From Apostichopus californicus (taxonomy: Eukaryota; Echinodermata; Holothuroidea; Aspidochirotida; Stichopodidae): a stretch of DNA of 35,505 nucleotides. The first letter of the stretch is position 1. Each line of letters opens with the position of its first letter. Where the stretch lies: contig JAIPMN010003449.1 in assembly GCA_020650975.1 (NCBI GenBank), positions 1 through 35,505 of the forward strand, in the 5' to 3' direction. Made by a program: the position numbers and the translations under genes. This document shows positions 1 to 10,900 of the stretch, piece after piece. The notes under the pieces were generated by a model. The model was not told the DNA's origin and did not search any database. It worked only from the letters and a program-made list of their open reading frames with translations.

Positions 1-127
1 ATATATCACAATAAGGCACAATCTAAGCACCCTCCGTATTAAAATTTTAAATAGCCGCAACATCGCAGTTAAACATGAATATTTTGCAGAATTATGGAAT
101 ATAGTTTCGCATCTGTTTTTACTGTAG

Positions 128-300
128 GAACCCAAACACCCCCGTCGGTCTGCCAAGAAGTATCCCAGAATGGCCCCAATTCTTTCCTGATTCAGAAGAG
201 TACAAAGAACTGGATATTGCCTTTTCCAATAATCGGTACCTACGTGCACCCTATTGCGAGTTCTGGGATACCTATGTGGAGATGATTGTCTACTTGCAAG
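128..300 (+). CDS. Carboxylesterase/cholinesterase-family gene, C-terminal coding exon (partial gene)
   Basis: The exon lies between an acceptor (ctgtttttactgtag, ending 127) and a strong donor (CAAG|gtgagt at 301). Reading in the frame of codon 129-131 gives an open segment starting NPNTPVG, then PEWPQFFPDSEEY, then LRAPYCEFWDTYVEM. The order 'NPN ... WP.F.P....Y ... LR...C.FWD.Y' is the usual end of the type-B carboxylesterase/cholinesterase alpha/beta-hydrolase domain, after the catalytic His, which would sit in an upstream exon outside the window. The family hydrolyses carboxylic or choline esters, but inactive adhesion members exist (neuroligin-like), so activity cannot be judged here. 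The first base completes a split codon. The gene runs towards DLEC1 (convergent). The family call is fairly secure; the exact member is not. Confidence 0.75.
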
Positions 301-1265
301 GTGAGTCAAAAACCGGACTGGACCACTTGACAAATTATAAATCAAATCTATCACAAATTACACCCCCCCCCCCATCCCCGCACACACATATCTGTCCCCT
401 GGGACCCTCTTCAGCGTTCCGTGCAGTAGAATGGAAAGTACAAAGTATAACACACGAGGGCAGTCCAGGGAGTTGTATATCTCATCGCCAGCAAACACTG
501 ACTTCAAATGAACAAATATATTATTAGCTACGCAATCTGGCAAACAGAGGAATAGTACGATTTGACATTACCAAGATACCTGTGGAGGTTCACTGACAAT
601 TTAATGTTTCCCCTTGAACATATAGCCGAAAAACAACACTTTTAACTAAATTTGACCTTTGATCTGTGACCTTTGTTTCCGTGGTCTGCGAGACACAAGT
701 ATTCACGCTGGGGTACCTTCTCACCAAGTTTGAAGAAAAATCGGCCAACTCGTTTAGTTTTTGACACAAAATTGCGCTAAAATTATACATTTCCTCTGTT
801 CCCATGGCAACCACATATATTTATGATATTTCAAATTTACATTATATCTGCTACGTTTCCATGTAAATCAATATTTCCCCTTAGAGTTATAGCAAGAATT
901 TGACCTTTGACTCCGGTGACCTGCGAGACAAATGTCTTCACACTGGGGTACCTTCCCACCAAGTTTGAACACAAAATTGGACACACACAGTGACACACAC
1001 GGACGCGTGTTGACCCCGTCCTCGGTCATGGACTTCCAGTCACCCCTGGGATCCCCGCCATGGGTGACCCTCCGAGAGTAGCTACTCAGGAAAATTAACC
1101 ATGACCATCGCAACTGTTGTTATGGTGACTGACATAACTGTATATGGCCTTACCTAAAATATCTTATCCTTTCGATAGATTAATACAAGTGATTTATTCG
1201 GTTACTGTTTCCGACACTGCCGATTATAATTGATTCGCTTACTACTTTATTTTTAATTTCAACAG
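301..1265 (+). other. Intron of the esterase-family gene, with a diverged duplicated repeat
   Basis: No coding segment was recognised. Two related segments lie in direct orientation at about 598-750 and 868-975. Both contain 'tttccccttrga', 'tttgacctttga', 'ctgcgagacaMa', 'ggggtaccttc' and 'accaagtttgaa', so this is a diverged interspersed or tandem repeat. A 12-C run is near 362. Confidence 0.5.
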
Positions 1266-1312
1266 AACATCTTGCAGATGTCCAAGATGGTACCTATTCA
1301 GGCAGAGGGTAG
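1266..1312 (+). CDS. Probable last coding exon of the esterase-family gene
   Basis: A good acceptor (pyrimidine-rich stretch then tttcaacag, ending 1265) is followed by a reading frame in the phase needed by the donor at 300. The split codon G|AA is followed by HLADVQDGTYSGRG and TAG at 1310-1312. A short divergent tail after the FWD motif is normal for this family. Support is only the acceptor and phase match; an alternative is that the true last exon lies elsewhere or that intron read-through is used. Confidence 0.45.
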
Positions 1313-2136
1313 AATTCTGACCTCCCAACTTCATTTGTTTAAGGTACAACCAAATGTTAAACAATATCATATTCGGTGGAGGATTTTTGATATGAAATAT
1401 TTTGAATACTAAGCTTACTAAGATGGATAAATATATGCAACCTTAACATTGGTTTGATTAACATTTTCAATCCGAGGTAACTGAAGGCGAAATGAACCAA
1501 CTTCTGAGTTTTGTCTCCATTGTTATTATATTTATACAACCTAAATGTTGCAAATTATCGTTTCATTATATAACATGTAACATAACATGGTCAAACGAAC
1601 ACGTATGGAAGAAGTGAAAACAAGTTTTGACAGTAATTTCGTTAAAGTTAATTTTTTATTTCATATTTCGTTTAATTACATTAACTTAAGGGTTTCAATA
1701 TTAAGAACTTTTATCCAATTATTTTAATAATGGAATTTTAACAAGGGGAAGATAGGTATATAAGTTAAGTTAATGAAACAGACGCATCTGCCTTTCAAAC
1801 AGCTATTTTTTTTAGTTTGATAACTTCTTTTGCTTTTCGATAAACAATTTCCATAACAATGTATAGTTTAGTATCACGGGTCAAATTTTGATTTCATTAT
1901 GAATTAAAAGTTAAAAGTTTTCAATTTATATGAAGTTAACTTTTGTTGGATTGGTACGTATCAGGGGCGTCGATCCCAGGGGCAGAGAGGTAGGGGTGTG
2001 TGTGTTGGAGTGGGTAGGGTGGGGGACAAAAGTATGATGATGCCCCTCCAACAATCGCTAATGGATGCATAAACAAAGTTATGAATACGATCATTTGAAT
2101 AGTCTGTTTAGAGTGATCTAACGCAGTAGCCTACTC

Positions 2137-2271
2137 AGGGGGTAGGAGCCGGGGAGAGGGGGGCACGTGCCCCCACTTTTTCCAAAATAGCAAATGTGCC
2201 CTACTGGCAAATACAATGTGCCCCTTTGATGAAGAACTGTCTTTTGGATATATTAAGCCTTTGTTAATTTT
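2137..2271. repeat. Direct repeat copy 1 (GTGCCCCC-type interspersed repeat)
   Basis: The segment begins 'agggggtaggagccgggg', carries 'gcaaatgtgccctactggc' and 'tttgatgaagaactgtc', and ends near 'aagcctttgttaattt'. A near-identical second copy starts about 499 bp downstream. Confidence 0.75.
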
Positions 2272-2635
2272 TATAATTTATATTAATCATTTATTTTTAG
2301 TCTGTACATGCTACTTTTAAAATGGCATCCCATATCATTTTGTACAGCATGGTTAACAATAAACAATCTCAATAAATTAAATATCAATGTTGCAACTCAT
2401 TCTACTAGCATATAGTATTTTTGAAAGAGAAGCCGGCAGCTTTTCCCATTCCCTGTGCCAATCACAGACTAGACTTAGCTCTGAAGGGGTGTGCTAGAGA
2501 GAGCCAAATTGTAGGTGACCCACTGGATTTTGTTCAAGATCATTTAGCTGTCTTTATCTAACACTCACCACAAAGAATGGCAAAGTACCAGGCAATTGCA
2601 GCAGCTGAATTGGATTCAGATAAAGCAGCGGAGAG

Positions 2636-2770
2636 CAGGGGGTAGGAGCCGGGGGGGGGCACTGGAAAATGTGCCCCCCTCTTTTTTGCAAATGTGCCCT
2701 ACTGGCAAATAAAATGTGCCCCTTTGATGAAGAACTGTCTTTTGGATAACTTAAGCCTTTGTTAATTTTA
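2636..2770. repeat. Direct repeat copy 2 (GTGCCCCC-type interspersed repeat)
   Basis: Same landmarks in the same order as the copy at 2137-2271, with small substitutions and a longer G run at the start (9 G near 2651). It directly precedes the transposase remnant, so the repeat is probably part of, or a duplicated end of, the same transposon. Confidence 0.75.
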
Positions 2771-2889
2771 AATAGTCACGTGCACCTTAATAGTATTGAT
2801 AGCATACTAACACATATATTTTTAAGTGATATGGCCGGTGTCACGGTGTGTATCGGTTTATAGCATTGCGAGTAGTGGTTGTGGAATGA

Positions 2890-3111
2890 GAAAGTGCCCC
2901 AATTTTTGGAAGCTTCCTACACCCCAGGTGGAGAGCATCCACATGCTTTGCCCTACTACCCGATGGACAGTACGCACAAAGTCTCTCTTATCAGTCATTA
3001 ACAACTATGAAGCTCTTCTTTGAAACATTAACAGAATTAGGACATGATGAAACATCAAGGGAAATCAAAGACAAGACACTTGGGCTAGCTTCAGAAGATG
3101 ACCAAATTTAA
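2890..3111 (+). pseudogene. Decayed hAT / ZMYM1-like transposase fragment
   Basis: One frame gives LCPTTRW, TVRTKSL and VINNYEAL before TGA at 3021-3023. The reading continues one base over (from 3022) as ETLTELGH ... REIKDKTLGL to TAA at 3109-3111. The 'CPTRWTVR..SL..V..NY.AL...' pattern is characteristic of the zinc-finger MYM-type/hAT-superfamily transposase-derived proteins common in marine invertebrate genomes. The frameshift, in-frame stop and small size indicate a dead fragment. Which hAT subfamily it belongs to cannot be decided from this piece. Confidence 0.55.
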
Positions 3112-4748
3112 AACATAGCCGTCTCTATATACTGCTCTGACAGGACCGATATGACAGCGCCCTCTGTTAAAACGCGGGCTTGCGCGCGCGCCATGAAGCA
3201 ATTAATAAACGGTAATTGGATTATTGATACCATGTGATCTGGTCAGCTGGAACATTCAAAGCTAACCACAAAGGAATGCAACATATGAATGAGATCAAAT
3301 GAACAAACCAAGGCCAAAATAAAGAACAACAGATTCTGTGGGTATGATGGAATATCTTTATAAATTTTTTGTTGGCAAGGGGCCAACTGTACACATATAT
3401 ATTACAAAAGAACTTCAGCATCATTTCATCATACATGTTGGTTTCTGTCGTTGAAATACTTATCTTGAAAAACATTTTTTAATATTTAACATTCACAATG
3501 TTCAAAACAATATTCAAACATATCAAAGATAAAACAAAAAACCATGGTAAATCTGTGCGACAAAGTTTCAGTTCAAACAACGTAATATGTGAAACAATAT
3601 AATTTATTCGGTGAATACTTTAAGATCAGCGGGAACCTACCTTACACTTCTTTCCATGAAACCTCTCTTCTCATATAGAACTTTAACGATTCTATCTAGA
3701 ACATCTCACTCTGCGAGTAAACATGCATATCGGATCGGCACGTTGCACAAAACCATCACAGCTATATAGATATATAGTCATCTATTCACTACCAAATTAG
3801 TCTGCCACTTATGTTCACATTTTACTTAAGAAGGTAGTGCAGTTTTGCCACACCCTATTTCATTACAAAATCTTACTAAGCAGGGCTCAGAATCATGGAG
3901 AATATAATCAAATAACGATTCAGCCTTGTTTCCCACAATACTCCTTTCTTTGACAAACAGGATGACATGTTCTGAATTTTGTAAATTTTTCTTACCTATT
4001 CAAATTAAAATATATGGAAGCCCGTATTTAGCTGTGATGGGAATGGTGGTGGATGGGTAGCTGTCGGTTGGGCATTTGTGTGTTGGAATAGAGTTTACAG
4101 CCTGGGGGGGGGGGTGGTGTTCTATTTGTGTTTGGTTTAATATACTGTAATATTTCTTTTCAATACTTAAATTATATTCGTGAAGCCCGCGAGGGTTTAT
4201 TGTTCTACTTCATTCACATTGTACCTCTGATATCACTTTCTTCTTACCCCTCTGATTATTGAAAATATTAAATGCATGATATCGAAACAAATGAAATGAA
4301 ATATCAAGAGTGGTTTGTTCAGTTACATTTCACTTACAATTACTACACACTGTTTGTTAATGAAACATTACGATTAGCCTCACGTCTTATGCAAAACCTT
4401 ATCAGGAATCAATGACTTGACTTACTAATTAACATTCAATAGGCAGGGAGGCTTTCTGAACTAGCATTTGGAAAAGTTGCTTATCTTATTTTGAGTAATA
4501 ATCTATGCTCTACCAAAGTAGCAACAAGGGTAAATATCTGCTTCAAAATTCGATTCTAGGATAAGAAAAAAAAACAACAACACAATTTGAAAAGGAAAAT
4601 TTTTATCTTGACGTAAATTGATTTTTATCCTATTGTGACAAGAACAGAAAAACTTGGACGGAAGAATCCTGAAATTATTTCAAGGTTTTGGATCAATAAT
4701 AACCACAGTTAATAAAGTGTAGGACATTTTTTTGATGTAAAATAGTTC

Positions 4749-4754
4749 TTTATT
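4749..4754 (-). promoter_or_regulatory. Candidate polyadenylation signal of DLEC1
   Basis: 'tttatt' on the plus strand reads AATAAA on the minus strand, about 83 nt downstream of the DLEC1 stop codon. This is the first canonical hexamer after the stop that I see; use is inferred from position only. Confidence 0.4.
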
Positions 4755-4836
4755 CTCTTGTGAAAATAATTTGGACGGAAGGAACCCGAAACATTTTTCA
4801 AGATTTTTCGATAATATAGAACAACGCAGGTGTTAA

Positions 4837-4960
4837 TTATATGTTAACCAGAGCTTCATATCTGTTGTCATATGACCCTTGACCTGTTATCTTGATTTTT
4901 CTCACTTCTTCCCCTAACAAACCCTTGAAGAGAAAGACACCCTCATATGATACATCGTGT
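4837..4960 (-). CDS. DLEC1: DLEC1 last exon x (residues 1469-1509 and stop)
   Basis: Acceptor cttttgcag|ACACG, with the split codon AG|A. It encodes HDVSYEGVFLFKGLLGEEV and KITGQGSYDNRYEALVNI, then TAA at 4837-4839. Human DLEC1 ends the same way ('LYES..V.EG.LGE....L...GQGSYDERY' plus a few residues), so the C-terminus is complete. Confidence 0.97.
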
Positions 4961-7900
4961 CTGCAAAAGAGAGGCAGAGGAAAGCCAAAGAAGATGAATA
5001 AAAAATTAAGACACACAGATATGACATATTTTGTCTGTAATTTAATGCAAAAAAACACAAAAAAAATGAACAAGAGAATGTTTCATGTTGTTTCATTGAT
5101 CAAATTCAGATTTCAAATTTCAGATTCAAATTTCAGATTCAGATTTCAGATTCAAATTCAAATTCAAGTTTTCAAATTCAATTTTTTTTTTTCAATTTTT
5201 TTTTTCAATGTTTTTTTTTTTCAAATTTCAATTTTTCAAATTCAAATTTCAGATTGTTTCATCGATCAAATTGATTCATGAAAAACAATAACCCAGATAA
5301 ATTGATTCATGAAAAACAAAAGTTGATGAGACTTACTACTGTGTTGACAATTAACAGAAGTGATTAATCAAGAAAATATTGATAAGACATATTGCATCTG
5401 TCACAAAAACAAGCATGGATGAACAGTATGATGCAGACACATTAATCATAAGGTACCTTTTTGCCTACATTACACACAATACCACAGGGTACTTACACAC
5501 TGCAAATATGCATAAAAATATCATTCGTGTAAGTACGAAAATTCCTGAGAAACAAACGCTAACCTCAAATTCCAAATGTTCTTTATGATCTTTGATAACA
5601 ACTTCTTTTCAGTCATCCATCCACAGACATAAACACATTTTTTATAAACTTTGAATAAGCTTACTAAAACTGACTTGAAACCACACTGGAAAGGACCACC
5701 AGGGAAGGAATCGAAAATCAAATTACACGTCCAAATTACAACTAAAAATCAACCAGGTACCTTTCCAAACTACTGTTAGTTAAATTGTAACTGTTTTTGA
5801 AACCATAATGTTCAAATGGAACCCCACCTCCCCCCCCCTCCCCAAAAAAAGGAGGCAAAATATATATGTTTTTGTTAACTTACCTAGCTGTAAAATATAT
5901 CTTCAGGATGGCTTTGCTATGGGAAACATGAGTAACGTAAGCTTCCAGATATCCCACGGCAGGACTAATGCTAAAGACCTCCAGGTCATTGTCATCAACA
6001 GGATCTGTAACAAACAAATGAACGAAAATTCAGAAATAACGAACTTTTATGCCCTTTCTGATGTTATATCTTATTGTCTGTACCACACATATACCACAGT
6101 GAGAATCCCCATTTGACCTTGTGTGTTGAGACGTTATTAAACAAAGACGAGAAAATATTCTGAATCTAACTTTAGTGTAACTGGGTGACCAATCTAAAGC
6201 TATGAATTGTTATGAGTTCACAAGCAGCAAAATATAGTTGCAATTCATCATTTGGTGAACATAGGTGAAACAATATGAGTAACTCTGGCATTGAAAATTG
6301 TGTTATCCAAAAAATTTTCATAACTTCTGAATAATATTTTAAAATTCTCTTACAGATCAGAGAAAGACTACATTGAGGAAGGGATTGTCCAGTCGAAAGA
6401 TTCATATTTGATTGATGTTTGATTGATGGTAGAGAACATATTTTAACCGTACTTCTGACAGTTAAATTCAATTCCTTAACTAAGCATTTCTCAAGATATT
6501 GATAACTGGAATTGGCCACAGTCTTTACCAGGGATGTGCCCGCACTGGGCCGCACTGGGCGGCGCCGCCCAGCACTAAAAATTACCGCCCAGCACTGTCT
6601 TAAAAATCGTGAATCCCGCCCAGCACTATTTTCATCTAAAATCCCAACATTCCTAACATTATATTCAACATAAATTGGGCCTAGCCCCCTATGCCAAAAT
6701 TATACAGACTAATAATGCATCAGTTACGCATGCGAGAAACATTACTTACGGCTCTCAATCTGTAAAAATGTAAATTGTTAGTTGAACTAGTACTTGTGTA
6801 TGTGCTTAAAAAGCTACACAAATGCCAGCATTTGGCATCTGAGCACCTTCAAAAATTGAAACACCCCCCTCCTCTTAGACCCCTCCTCCAGGACGGCGAT
6901 CAGTGTACCCGGTACTCAGGAAATCCTGGGCAAATCCCTGCTTTACAATAAGCAAACTTGATTCAAACAGGTGTGACATGGTAGCTACTTACTGATAGTA
7001 AAATTGTTCTCACCTTGGATTGGATCAAGTTTTTCCAACTCTATCCAATCAAAGGGGGAATGTGAAGTTAACAATATACTAAATGACTGTCATAGGGTAT
7101 TATAGTTTATTACTAACATACAACACAATTTTGTGGTAGAAAACAAGTTTGTGTAAAAGTAAGTTGGCCTGACGTTTGGATCCTAGCAGGATCTTCTTCA
7201 AAGGCTAAAAATGATATATAAAAAATTGATATATGATATATAAAAAAAAAGGATATATAAAAAAAAGGATATATAAAAAATAAAAAAATTTAGCCTTTGA
7301 AGAAGATCCTGCTAGGATCGAAACGTCAGGCCAACTTACTTTTACACATTCTCCTACACAGGCTCTCTAGTGGATAAGCAGTTTGCTAACAGTTTTATTT
7401 TATATTTATTTAGAAAACAAGTTTGTCGATGTCATTATACGACATTGCACCTGGTTTTACTTTTGGTACAATTGAAACCTCTTCAAGTTCAAATGTTGTT
7501 ATCTCAAATATGGTATCTAGAAGAAGTTGAAGGTTTTACATTCTTGTTTGAGGCTACCCCCCCCCCCCCCTCTCACACGACTTTACAACTTAACCCATGG
7601 TCAACACTAGGCCCAAGGCCTAGCGGTTGATATTCTCTGTGATGGAAAAAATTGCTTTAACACACTGGTATTTTCCGTTTTACTGATTTGAAATAGATTA
7701 ATATTTGTCTCTGTCTCTTGGAAACAAGGAGAAGATAAGATGGATTAACACCAATGATGCATTTAGCATCTTGTATGACTTGTCAAGATTGTTACCTTGA
7801 GAACAGAGAAATGCTTTCCAAAACGTAGCTGAGGCAGTGAAATTAGTAACAGTGACCTCAAGTGACCTCTGTTGACCAACTAAACAGATGCCAAAGTCCA

Positions 7901-10900
7901 GAAGCTCAGGTGTGATGACCAATGAAGGGAGTGTCACTACAGCATACAGGGGCAGTTTCTGAGCAAAAGAAGACCAAAAAAATAAAATATTTAAATATAA
8001 CCGTAGAGGTTTGAACTGTAAGAATCACTGAGGTGACATTAGGAGTTAGTGACATTACTGATATAACACTTTGCCCCCCCCCCCCACACATGAAACAATG
8101 CTTCTATAAAATCCATTCTATTTATCTTCTTAGTTGAAATCAATTTATCCTCTATAGGCAAAAAATGTTACAAACAGTTACCTGAATAGTTCCATTGTTA
8201 TAACAGATGTCTAAATTTCTCCTGATGTGAAGTCTCCTTTCTCCATCACCGCTGACCGACAGACACTCCTCTCTGTCCTCCTTGACCCCTTGAGTGACCT
8301 CGTGACTCTCCAGGGCAGAAGTTATTAGATCAAGAGTCAACTTGAATGCAACACTGATCTATCATGTCAAGAAATATATTAAATTTTGTAACATATCAAA
8401 ATTTGAAACGATCTATTTTTAGGAAAGAACTGGAAAGCAAAATGTCACAAACTGTAATTTCTTTGCTATCTTCATTTAGACATACTTTGAAAATCTATCC
8501 AAAAATACTTTTATTTGCTTCTACTTCACAAGGGCAGATTCAGGATTCTATCAAGGAAGGGGTGTGGTCCCTGGGGTTGTTATAGCCAACTCCCATATAG
8601 GGGTATGCTATCCCCGAAATAATAAAAAACAAACGGTGCATCCTGAGTCATATGTAGACTAGAAAATGAGGTCTAAAAATTGGGTGTAAACACAAGATTG
8701 TTTTAATTTAATTATTGCTTTTGATGTTTTAGTGTGAGGTTGAAACGTGGGGGTGGGGGAGGGGGTGTACACCCCCCCACAGCTTAGCAAAATATAAAGA
8801 TGCTTCCTCTCACATGTTTAGTCATCTCACTTTGACATACCTCCACATTCTTCTGAGATGGTAGCGTCACCATCTCGTCGACCTCAAACATTGCAAATGG
8901 TCGTCTCTTGGTCCTGGATTCACCGGGTCTCTTTGGGACTGGATCCAAATTGGCCAGGAAGAAAGGTTCTGGAGCTTTTAGCTGGAACTTCAAGGGTGTT
9001 TGAGTGGCATTTGTTAAGGTAGCCTCTATGGTAGGAGAGTGTGACGGGTTTAGACTCCACTGCGGAGAATCGACCGTCGGTTGAAGGAGGCTGCTAGCTG
9101 CAGTCCTGTATATCATACCTTCTTCTTCAGACGTTTCGATCTTGAGTCTGTAAATTAAGCATGTTTAATAAAAAATAAAAAATGTGTTTAATAACATCCT
9201 TCTGGTTCTGAAATTTTGTGTTTACAAAAGTAAGGTTAAAAAAGAGAAACCTCCCTTTAGCTATGGTAAAATTGATCTAAAGAATTTTTATCTAAAAGAA
9301 AAGTTTATGCATCAAACTAATTGTAAGCAAAATGCTTTTGATATCAGATGGCATAACTGAAAATCTTTATTTGAAGTTTAATGATTTATCAGTTGTTGTG
9401 GATAATATTGACTAATGGTCATAAAGTATATGTTATTATGAACTGTACATTGTTTGGACACTTGATGGAATGATAATAAAAATTAAAACAAAACTAAAAC
9501 AAAAAAAGCACAAGAAACACAAGAGAGAAACCAAAAACCAAATATGGGTTCTAAGAAAAGTTTTAAATATACTGCTGACCTGTTTTATCCCTTTGCATAT
9601 TAGATGCAGCAATAAATAAGAGGTTTAAGAAACTTTTGACTCACATCGCTGGTTTCATATTGGCTGTGAAGTCCAACCTTAGAGGTTCTACCTCAAACAT
9701 CTCTGCTCTTTCTACATATTGAGATGGATGAGATGCTGTATCGTCGGCCAGGCTAACGTAGCCTAAAGCATATCCCACGCAGTCGGTCACCTCTAGAGAA
9801 GGTAAGTACTTAACATCCGGTGTAAAGTAGGTAACGATACTGGCATGGCTCCTTGCTGGAATAATCTGAAAAATTAATAGAGATGTTCTGTTAATACTGC
9901 AGGTGTTGTGGTAATATGAGATTTATCAATATATCAAAGTTTTAGTTCACTTTTCATCTGAATGGTATCTCAATATCATAACAATAAATCACAAACACTT
10001 GCGACTGAGTGAAAGCCATGTTTTGTTGCTGCAAAATGGCCCCTTACCAGAATCATTAACCAGTTGGACAGTTGACTCATAATATGTCATGCACCAACCC
10101 TGGTTCATACGTATCATGTGAACTTTTATTAAATATTGAGAAATTCCATTGCTGATTCATACTTACGATTTGACTTCATAATATTGAATGGCCCGACCCT
10201 GATTTATTCTTATCAGTTGGTTTTATTCAAATGTGATCGTCTATTGCTAGTTCATGCTTACCAGTTGAACTTAATTTGCTTATGATTTGACTGTATTTAC
10301 AACTTAATGGTTCCTTTCATTCTTATCAGCTGACATCTGAATAATACTGATATAAACCATCACTCATTCATTCTTACCAGTTGACTTTTATTGACACTGA
10401 ATGGTTCCTTCATTCTTATCAGCTGACATCTAAATAATACTGATATAGTCCATCCCTCATTCATTCTGACCAGTTGACTTTTATTAACACTGAATGGTTC
10501 ATTCATTCTTATCAGCTGACATCTAAATAATACTGATATAGTCCATCACTCATTCATTCTTACCAGTTGACTTTTATTAACACTGAATGGTTCATTCATT
10601 CTTATCAGCTGACATCTAAATAATACTGATATAGTCCATCCCTCATTCATTCTTACCAGTTGACTTTTATTAACACTGAATGGTCCATCGGCAGGGTTAC
10701 CCTCATGTTCTGCCAGTATTACAGTCACCAGTTTGCCCATCTTATCCTTCCTCTCCGCCTCTAACTCCAACTCCTCGGTGATATGAGAGAGGAGGTTACC
10801 GTCCACCGCTCTCTGGCTCTGTGCGAAGGTCGATTCTGAGGCGGTCTCATCTACGTCCTTGGGAGTATTCTGCGGTGTCTTATAGTCGACCTCTGCCGGT

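Larger units (their letters stand above)
1313..4836. other. Convergent intergenic region
   Basis: It separates the esterase stop (1312) from the DLEC1 stop (4837). It holds 3'UTR sequence of both genes, a direct repeat pair (2137-2271 and 2636-2770), a broken transposase fragment (about 2890-3111), a 10-G run near 4105, and otherwise AT-rich unique sequence. No other gene was recognised. Confidence 0.6.

Noticed and set aside
276..527. Esterase reading continuing through the donor at 301 to a stop near 527
   Set aside because: A strong gtgagt donor lies at 301 and the downstream translation is Pro-rich low complexity; the spliced tail at 1266-1312 fits better.
4892..5281. 129-codon plus-strand open frame
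   Set aside because: It is antisense to the last DLEC1 exon, then runs through a low-complexity TTCAAATTTCAGA/poly-T tract giving a Phe/Gln-rich artefact.
6536..6625. Possible structured RNA or CpG-type regulatory site in the GC-rich 'gcccagcact' patch
   Set aside because: It looks like a few short imperfect repeats within an intron, with no recognised motif or promoter context.
10546..10656. Treating the open reading beyond the exon r donor as constitutive coding sequence
   Set aside because: The true donor at 10656 joins in phase to exon s and matches the human protein contiguously; the extension is repeat sequence and is only reported as a possible alternative isoform.
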